NCBI GenBank assembly: GCA_018398765.1
Contig: JAHBMJ010001774.1
Location: 1-26,355 of the forward strand
Direction: 5' to 3'
Length of the DNA stretch: 26,355 nucleotides
Source: Chromera velia
Lineage: Eukaryota > Sar > Chromeraceae
In this document: positions 18,850-26,355 of the stretch, in pieces
Layout: every line of letters begins with the position of its first letter
How positions within the stretch are numbered: position 1 is the stretch's first letter
Made by a program: the position numbers and the translations under genes
Notes under the pieces: model-generated
The model's database searches: none
What the model was told of the DNA's origin: nothing
Seen by the model: only the letters and a program-made list of their open reading frames with translations

Positions 18850-21800
18850 TTACCATTTAAGCGGCAGCAGTCGCATCGACAAGAAAATGAGAGGCGCATG
18901 ACCGGTAACGTCTTGAGTGTAATCCTTCATGTCTTCCAACATTACGAGACTTGACGCCATGGACGTTTCAACAGGATTCTCGCAAAGAATCTCGGGAAAC
19001 ACTCTGTGCATTTTAAGCGCTTCTCGTGAGACATTGGATGAACAAAAGTCAAGTGCTTTACTTTCAAATTTGAAAATGCCTTCACTTGATGGGTGTTCTT
19101 TGAATGACGGTGCCAATTCAAACAGCACAGAGAGTTCCCCGCTAATGCTGCCATTACGAAGTCTCAACCCGTGCCTGACTTCCTGCCAGGCTCTCTGCTT
19201 CAATCGCTCTAGTTCGTCAAGCACCGAAGTACTGTTGCTGTTTTCCTCCATACCGAGAGCTTCACCCATCATGTTCAGAAAATTCACCACCCTGTCTGAG
19301 CCCTCCCCATTCCTCTCGGTAAGAAGGTCAACAACAGCACTCAACAACCAATGGAAAACGCATCGATTCAGAGGGTGAAGGAAACGCCAGTGGTCAACTG
19401 TAGCCTCCAGGCCAGAGGCTGATGCAGAAGCAGGCCCAGCCTTTGAGTGGGGATCCAAACGAGTCAATACTCTACAATCCCCAATCTCCCACTCCCTTCG
19501 CCCTTCGTAGAGCTCGTCGGAGCTTGTCTGCAAACAGTGCAACTTCATCGCAGACAAACAGCTCCGTTCTACGTCACCCGGTCCGACTGACGGATTTGAA
19601 GTCGCATTGAGGAGCTCAAGAACGAAATCGTCCACGGCATCCCAAACAACGAATTCAAAGAGCTCGAACCGATGTACCAGGGGGGCAAGCTCGTATTTCT
19701 CACATCTTCTCTCTAGAACCCCTTCCCCATACCGACCCGGAAAGTTTCGTAACGTCTCGCGCCCAAAGTCTAGCTCAAACTCTACCAGTTCATGAGGAAT
19801 TCGAGCTTTCACGCCTACATTGAGGTGCTGCAGATGTTTTGACAAGTCATGGTACACGAGCATCAGAAACAGATCGTATCGGTGACTCCAGTCATACTCA
19901 AGGCGTGTTTGCTCCAAGAACACCCCCTTCTGCGCTCCCTCCATCTTTTGCTGATCAGCTAGATGCCATTCGCCAAGAAGAGGCAGCAGACAATCTTGTG
20001 CTGACTCATACTCTTCTCTCTGCATTGCCTCAAGGGCATCGAGAATTCTGACGATACGCCAGTCGTCCTGAAATCTCTTTTCAACCTCCTCTTGCCCCTT
20101 GCCCAACGCGTTTGCAACCATCACAGCAGCATCGAGACAATTTTATTTTCTCCGGATGCCCTCTTGAGTTTTCACGTCCCCCCACATCTCGCTTTGAATT
20201 TCGAAGAATGCTGAAAGGTCTTCGAGGCAGACACCTAGTTTCTGTGGGATCGACCGTGGGGATAGACTGATCTCTTTGAAGAGTGGGGAGTCCAACCCCA
20301 GAGGGGACTTTTGATTTCCAGTGCTGAGCGTCGAAGGGAGCAGCGAGGATGCCATTCCCAGACTCTCACAGGCTCGCACGCGGAGTCCCATCTTTCTCTC
20401 AATTCGTGCCTTCCCAACAAGCAGAGAGAACAGCCTATATGACGAGGAAGGGATCTCTCTCAGCTCTTTTACTTCCATCGTTGCGGAACAGAAAACAGAA
20501 GTTCCTTTCTGCCAGGCTGCCTCTGCTGTGTGATGCAGAAGGGAGAGGACTCTGTGGAAATGCTGTTGTGGGTAGCTGCCGGCTGACTCAGTCACCTGCT
20601 CGAATGCGGAAGGTGGACTGGGTGCGATCTCCGTATCTGCATAGGGCGGCTTGAAGAGAAAAGGCAGGGCTTCCTCTGCCCGTTCCTCCGCAATGTAGTA
20701 TTCGACTATTTCGAAGATGGAGAGGGCACTGATGTGGACAGGGAGAATCGGCAAGAAAGGTTTTAACATGCTGATATATGAAGCAGGGGGGAGATTCTCG
20801 TGCTTTTTGAGATGGAGCCGCTTTTTTGTGATGACCGCAAACGCAGTCCTCGCCCATCCGCCGTCCTTCCACACAAGGCTTCTGATCATGTGAGCAAGAA
20901 CACTCACGGCAGAGGATAGGAGTACCTTTTCGTCGTAGATGACTACAAGTAGAGACTTCTTTGCAGCATCGGCGATCAACCCCCCCCTCGGCCATCTGGT
21001 CTCAATCTCATTCAGGAGCCACAGGCGGAGCACTCGCTGGCTCCAGTGGCACTGGAAAAACAGGCGTTCAAACCACAGACAGAGCAAGATGAGCATCTCC
21101 ACCTCCGTATACTCAATACGTGCCCACGGCTTCCTCGCTGAGTTGTTCCAGCGATTGAGCAACTGCAGCTGATGGTTGTTTCGCCCCGAGGGTGTGGGGA
21201 GACGGCAGGTGAGATCACAATACTCCCATCTGCTCGTGTGTCTACCCACAAAGAGGGCCCAAGCCATCAGATTGAAGATAAAGCACTGCCGACTTCCATT
21301 CGGGACGTCCTCTTTCGTTTCTCTTCCTAGTTCGATGCGTACAGCGAGCTGAGTGAGCTCGTGTATGCGGTACCATGCTTCAACCTCCATCGGCTCTCTC
21401 TCGAATCCTCCTTCGATGCGAGCACCGCCAAATTTGCCAGAGCTCAGGTCGGCTTTCGTTTCTGCTGTGCGATCTGTGCAGAGCGACTGCTTTGTGAGGG
21501 CAATCAGGCAGTTCTCAAAGTTGTCGGCTTGCGCCCCCCCGTTTTCCTTGTCCAACGACTTGCAAGTCTCGAAAATCTGCACGTGAAAGCACAAGTGTGC
21601 AAAGGTCCATGCTACATAATTTCGTTCAGAAAAACAAAACCCGAAGGTCGCTGTACACAAGCAGAAGAACTGTACAGAAAGTTGCATTCGGCTGACCGTT
21701 TTGCATATCTCAAAAGAAATCTGCCGATAGTCAGCGAAGGAGAGGCACTCCATGAGAATTACCGCCCTAGAGAGACCTTCCTGACAGAGAAACTCCCGTT

Positions 21801-23191
21801 GCTGGCGCCACAAGCTGATCACACTTCTTTGGTATTCTGTAAATTTTTGAAGTTCTCCCCGTTTTTCTAGAAACTCCTGCACTTCCTCCCTCTGCATCTC
21901 TACAATATTAGCGAGCTCTGTGAAGGTCAGCGTCCCCCTTTTCTCTCCGACTAGAGATGAAGCCATGACAAGACCCAAAGGAAGGCATCCAAGGGCTTTC
22001 GCAAGCTTTTCGGAGCCACTGACATCATCGGGGCGTTTCCCAAGCGTCTGCAGAAGTGTTTGGGCATGCGGAAGCTGCAATATGTCAAGCTTGATCTCTT
22101 TGGGGGGAGGGGACATCGGGCTGCGGTCGTCTCGGGAAGTGATAATCACAGTCCCGGTGTGATTTTTTGGCGTAAACTCCCAAAGGAGCTCCGGTTCATC
22201 CAGGTTGTCTACCACTAAAATCCAGTGGCTGTTTTTCTCCAGCCATTTACGCATCTCGGTGAAGCCATCAATCGACTCTCCTGCTGCTTGGAAATCTCCG
22301 CAAACTCTCTTCACCTCTCTCTCCAACTCATCACGGGAGGAGGCCTCGAGCCAGATCTTTGTGCGGGGGATTTTGCAACGGTGAAGGAGCTCGGATGCTA
22401 ATTGAGACTTGCCAACACCCCCAATTCCTGAAATGAGGATGAAGGGCTCTGGCATTGCTGCCTCCCTCAAAGACTCGCCCATCCCACCTCCATCTCCTTC
22501 ACTCCTATCCCCCCCACTCCTATCTCCCCCCGATACCCAGTCGAACAACTGCTCCAACGGACCTTCCCGCCCGAAGAAAAAGTCACCTCCTACCTTTAGA
22601 CTGGGCGGGTATCTCTTGCGAATTTGGAGGGGCTGGAGCATTGTGTCAGCCTTCCAAAGTACAGGCGAAGCGCTGCCTGCGAACAGTTTGATCGCCCCAT
22701 CGTGAGAGACTTGGAGGACAAAAGCGAGCCCCCTTTTCGCAGACTCTTCAGAGCAGGCTGTACCGAGCCCCCCCCCAACAGATGAAGCTGCTCCATCGTA
22801 CCTCAGACGGAAGGCTGAGGCACGAAACGCGCCACTCAAGCCGTCGATAATCAGTGCCCCGTCCTAGCTCATTCATACATTCCTCCAAGTCACGGGCACC
22901 CGTTTCCGTCTTGATATCCGTCGGGAACGCCCAAATATCTGCCTCACTTACACCTCCATGGGGGGGTACTCTCTGAGCGCCTGCCGCGTGTGCCCTGTGA
23001 AGGCGACGCTCGTCGTGTGTGCCCAGGAAAACGTCGGCGTTGCACACGACTATCCGTGTCCCCCGCCGACATCCCCAGTTTCCCGTCTTTGCGTATCTCT
23101 CGGCAATTTTGAGAGCTTGGAGAGCGGTGGGGTGCCATTCTGGTGGAATCTCAGTGAGCAGCCTTTCAAGGATCTTCTTTGCTGCCGACAT
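18850..23191 (-). CDS. STAND (NB-ARC/NACHT-like) P-loop NTPase; in-frame TAA before C-terminal extension
   Basis: Proposed exons: 23191-22952, 22863-21697, 21576-20143, giving 946 codons to TAA at 20143-20145; the same frame continues 20142-18850 for 430 more codons to TAA. Introns: 88 nt (donor GTAAGT, weak pyrimidine tract) and 120 nt (donor GTCAGC, acceptor CGTGCAG), both phase 0. The ATG at 23191 opens MSAAKKILERLL. Motifs: Walker A GIGGVGKS at about residues 226-233, Walker B ILVVDNLDE at about 296-303, a TVIITSRDD segment (sensor/RNBS-B type), and GCLPLGL at about 372-378, matching the GLPL motif. The order is that of STAND signalling NTPases, which act as ligand-controlled switches. 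The C-terminal two-thirds are helical with Trp/Leu-rich stretches, possibly degenerate TPR-like repeats; not certain. A Gly/Asp/Ser insert (GGDRSGGDRSEGDGGG) precedes Walker A. Confidence 0.75.
20143..20145 (-). other. In-frame TAA within the STAND gene frame
   Basis: The frame reads EGIRRK, TAA, NCLDAAVMVANAL and goes on for 430 codons of ordinary charged helical composition. No AG acceptor lies between the stop and the downstream coding sequence, so splicing cannot easily skip it. Either the receptor ends here and the rest is relic or a separate gene starting at ATG 20121, or the stop is read through or is an error. Confidence 0.6.
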
Positions 23192-23780
23192 CGCTCACGG
23201 GGGGATGCGCAGTGCGTATGAAGGTCAGTCGCCAAAATCGACTCAGTCTGAACGTATATGTAAGCCAAAGCTCAAATTTGTGACAGATGCGCGTCTTGCG
23301 AGGACTTATATATTTAAGATGATCTTTATCTACACGAGGTGGAGAGTCACACGGAAGCGCTGTAGTTCAGACTGTAGACTAGCTGTCCACAGACAGTCTA
23401 AGACTGCATGCATGTCCGTCCACAGTTTAAATTGCCATGCATGCATGCGCATGCAGCGTGCGGCGGCGGGCCGCGGTGTTGCATGCATGCAGACCCGATC
23501 TCGAGGCTCCGATATTGTCCGAAAGTCCTGAGCTATATATATATATATATACAAGTTCGGACGCGCCCCGGCCTTGAGGGCCGTGGCGCGCGGAGGGCGC
23601 GCTGGAAGCGCGCTGTTCGGGTTTGTGAGAGCATCAGCACCATGTCCAGCCATCACGGGAAGAGCAACTTAGTTTGTTATGTCATGTTATGTCATCCACT
23701 GAACTGCAATTCCAGCGTCATTTGTGCAAATCTTTGTGCACACATAGTACACAATACGTATATAGCAGTATAAGAACAGA
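23192..23780. other. Upstream region of the STAND gene
   Basis: The promoter of the minus-strand STAND gene should lie here. Visible items are (GCAT)n words at about 23436-23490, a (TA) run at 23534-23551, and a GC-rich palindromic stretch of GCGCGC words at about 23583-23614. No gene is supported. Confidence 0.45.
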
Positions 23781-24500
23781 CGTGGACAATCATATTATGA
23801 AAAATTATAAAAAATTATGAACAATAATAATTTTAAAGTATTCTAAATTAAGATAGCAAGACCAGGCTAGTAAGTTGTTTTACAATATTTTGCATCCACC
23901 GAAAAGAAATTTCACGATGCATAATATGTTTTAATTGTTACAATATAGATCGAATCATAGGCATCATCATCATCAGATTTTCGGAAATTTAAGCTACACT
24001 CCAGCGAGCCCTGAGAAAAATAAATGTATAAAAGAAACTTTTTTTCTTTTTTTGTTTTCAACAAAAAATGTACAGAAAAAAAAATGTAGACAAAAAAAAA
24101 AAATTAATAACCTAAGGATTTGATTAACTATGACTGACCATAACTATGACTCTGACGCGGCTGCGTCATGCCATGATCGTTATCTATATCCAGAGCTAGC
24201 TGGATACTTTCAACGTTAAGCAGAGAAAAGTTATTATTTTCTAGGATGCCACGCTAGACTGTCTTAATCAACACTTCAAGTCAAAAGCTTCAATGATGAA
24301 GAAGGATTTGATTTTTTTTAAAAAAACTGAATCATTGATAAAATCTATTGATGGTCATTTTTGTGTATAACCCCATTTTTTAAAATAATTTTTTTGAACT
24401 AGATAAAGAATGTAATCACATCGATCTACTTAATTCTAATTCTAATATATTTCTACATACGTATACTTTGACACTGGTTTTTCTAGTGAGATTTTTGTGT
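23781..24500. other. AT-rich non-coding block
   Basis: Very AT-rich, with A runs near 24058-24104 and ATTATGAAAAATTATAAAAAATTATG-like near-repeats around 23795-23822. No coding region seen. Confidence 0.5.
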
Positions 24501-24999
24501 AAAGTTCTGAGTCGGCGTGAAAACCGGTGACGAGAAGGTCCTCAAAAGGATGAGCTGAACTTCGCGCTACTATGTCCTTCGATTTCGTCTGAGAAAGAGA
24601 AGAAGAATCAGCATTCCTTTGTGATCTCAGCAGACATTGTGAAGACGACGAGACGTGTAACGAGTTTAAAAGAGAATGAAAGGAAGAAAGGCAGGAAGGC
24701 ACTGAGAAGAGGTACGCATAGACTACCACATGTGCTTCTGTGTAGACTACCATATGTGCTTCTGTGTGTAAAGGAATGCGGGGGGAAGATGTACTTCCGA
24801 GGTATGAAGGATAAAAAGAAGATGAAGAGACAGAGACGTAATTTCTTCACCATTTGCGACAAAGATGGAAAAAGAAACACATGCGAGGGGATCGGCAGCA
24901 GCTGGTGTTCTCGGGGCAGGCAGTCATGCTCGTCGGGTATAAGCGAACAGTGACGGAGGAGAACATGCCGACAAACGTCAAGGAGTACATCCATGCAAT
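24501..24999. other. Spacer with a 24-bp tandem duplication
   Basis: AGACTACCACATGTGCTTCT at about 24719 is followed at once by a near-copy (CATATG for CACATG) at about 24743. A 110-codon Lys/Arg-rich plus-strand frame spans the region, but no domain or splicing supports a gene. Confidence 0.5.
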
Positions 25000-25000
25000 G

Positions 25001-25027
25001 ACACACATACACACACACACACATACA

Positions 25028-25075
<48 letters not shown>

Positions 25076-25143
25076 TACACACACATGCCCTCAGAGAGAG
25101 AGAAAGAGAGAGAGAGACTTTGACAGACACACAGACACACACA

Positions 25144-25184
<41 letters not shown>

Positions 25185-25936
25185 GCACATACAGATACAC
25201 ATACATGCGCACGCACATACCATTCATATACACAATCACATACAGAAACGTAAATGTGTACAGATCATGCACAGTACACGCACATACACAGAAAAGTAAG
25301 AAGAGATATTCATAGATATACAGAGAGAAGGAGTGAGCGAGCGAGCTGAAGAGAAAGGAAGCCTTAGGAAAGATAGAGAAAAAGAGACAGAAGAAAAGAA
25401 AGAGAGAGAAAGAGAGAGAGAGAGAAAGAGAGAGAGAGAGGAAGTTTTTCAACGAATGACATTTATAAGTTCAGAGAGATATGCCTCAGTCACACTGTGT
25501 TGATATTCCTCATTGGATGCTTTGTACTGCACCTGACGAATGCCATGTAGCAAAAGAAGCATGTGCGACAGACAGAGACAAAGAGAGAGCCGAGGAGACA
25601 GAGAGAGGGAAAGAGCAACCAGAGCAACAGAAAGAGTTCATCACATACTGACGCATACTGTCAACTATTCAAAGATGTATACGGCGCGCGTGGGAGCTAG
25701 TTTCACAGGCTGACATATGCACACACACACATACGCGCGCGCGCGCACGCATGTACCGTTCACATACACAATTATGTATACAAACACAAATGTGTACACA
25801 TCATGCATAGCATACGCACATACACAAAAAAGCAAGAAGGGATATTCATAGATATACAGAGAGATAGAGTGCGCGAGCGAGCCAAAAAGAAAGGAAGGGA
25901 AAAATAGAGAGAAAGAGACAGAAGAAGAAGAAGAAA

Positions 25937-26020
<84 letters not shown>

Positions 26021-26301
26021 TGACAGACACACAGACATATATACACACATACACACACACACACATACACATATTCACATACACACACACATATATGCGC
26101 ACACACATACCATTCACATATACAATCACATACAGAAATGTAAATGTGTACAGATCATGCACAGCACACGCACATGCACAGAAAAGCAAGAAGAGATATT
26201 CATAGATATACGGAGAGAAGGAGTGAGCGAGCGAGCTGAAGAAAAAGGAAGGGAAAGATAGAGAAAAAGAGACAGAAGAAAAGAAAGAGAGAGAGAGAGA
26301 G

Positions 26302-26341
<40 letters not shown>

Positions 26342-26355
26342 AAAGAGAGAGAGAG
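25001..26355. repeat. Higher-order satellite: (CA)n, core of about 200 bp, (GA)n, three core copies
   Basis: A shared core, with CACATACCATTCA, ATGTGTACA, GATATTCATAGATATAC and GAGCGAGCGAGC landmarks in order, occurs at about 25195-25400, 25739-25920 and 26095-26300. The GATATTCATAG landmark is at 25305, 25841 and 26195, spacings of 536 and 354. Cores are preceded by CA tracts and followed by GA tracts. The junction word ACTTTGACAGACACACAGAC recurs at about 25118 and 26017. Copies 1 and 3 resemble each other more than copy 2. The array runs to the window edge. Confidence 0.9.

Noticed and set aside
1152-20145. Simple nuclear stop-codon reassignment
   Set aside because: All three stop codons appear as interruptions and also as apparent true ends (TGA at 6697, 10099 and 17264; TAA at 230; TAG at 14509), so no single reassignment fits.
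24608-26205. Cys/Val, Ser/Leu and Thr/His frames
   Set aside because: Translations of CA and GA satellites.
1-26355. CRISPR array, tRNA, rRNA or bacterial operon
   Set aside because: The tandem repeats have no regular spacers, I found no cloverleaf or rRNA-like stretch, and the splicing pattern is eukaryotic.

Overview
The window looks like nuclear DNA of a microbial eukaryote. Genes carry GT-AG introns whose phases can be followed across exons, and there is no operon structure. Long CA, GA, GAGT, CATC and TTGA microsatellites fill the introns and spacers. The gene content (a many-repeat ankyrin protein, a STAND-type NTPase, transposase-derived genes, low-complexity Pro/Ala/Ser proteins) and the moderate GC would fit a photosynthetic alveolate such as the chromerid Chromera velia. 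That assignment is an impression from style, not a sequence match.

Layout. Positions 230-4905 (minus) hold an eleven-exon gene for a DDE-transposase-like protein with an N-terminal zinc-ribbon region. Its frame is kept across every proposed junction but is broken once by an in-frame TAG. Positions 5175-6899 are bounded by a perfect 24-bp inverted repeat and look like a DNA transposon carrying one two-exon gene (+) for a cysteine-rich protein. Positions 6900-8440 are non-coding, with decayed TGCC/CTTG repeats and a compound GAGT/GGGA/GA microsatellite. Positions 8448-10101 (+) hold one long frame, a ubiquitin-interacting motif followed by a Pro/Ala/Ser-rich region, interrupted by a TGA and a TAA. 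Positions 10102-14436 are mostly gene-poor. Positions 14509-14952 (minus) encode a small secreted protein with 12 cysteines, whose last 12 codons including the stop are triplicated in tandem. Positions 15746-17266 (+) encode an intronless protein of about 12 ankyrin repeats. An AT-rich spacer follows. Positions 18850-23191 (minus) hold a STAND/NB-ARC-like NTPase gene, again with one in-frame stop (TAA) between its main part and a 430-codon C-terminal extension. From about 23,800 the sequence is AT-rich and then a higher-order satellite with three copies of a core of about 200 bp between CA and GA tracts.

The genes do not form an evident pathway. Two points deserve most attention: the TIR-bounded element at 5175-6899, and the repeated pattern of long reading frames that continue in the same frame past single stop codons of all three kinds. 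That pattern could mean decaying genes, assembly errors or stop-codon readthrough, and the sequence alone cannot say which. Half of the inferred introns start with GTCAG, an uncommon donor.
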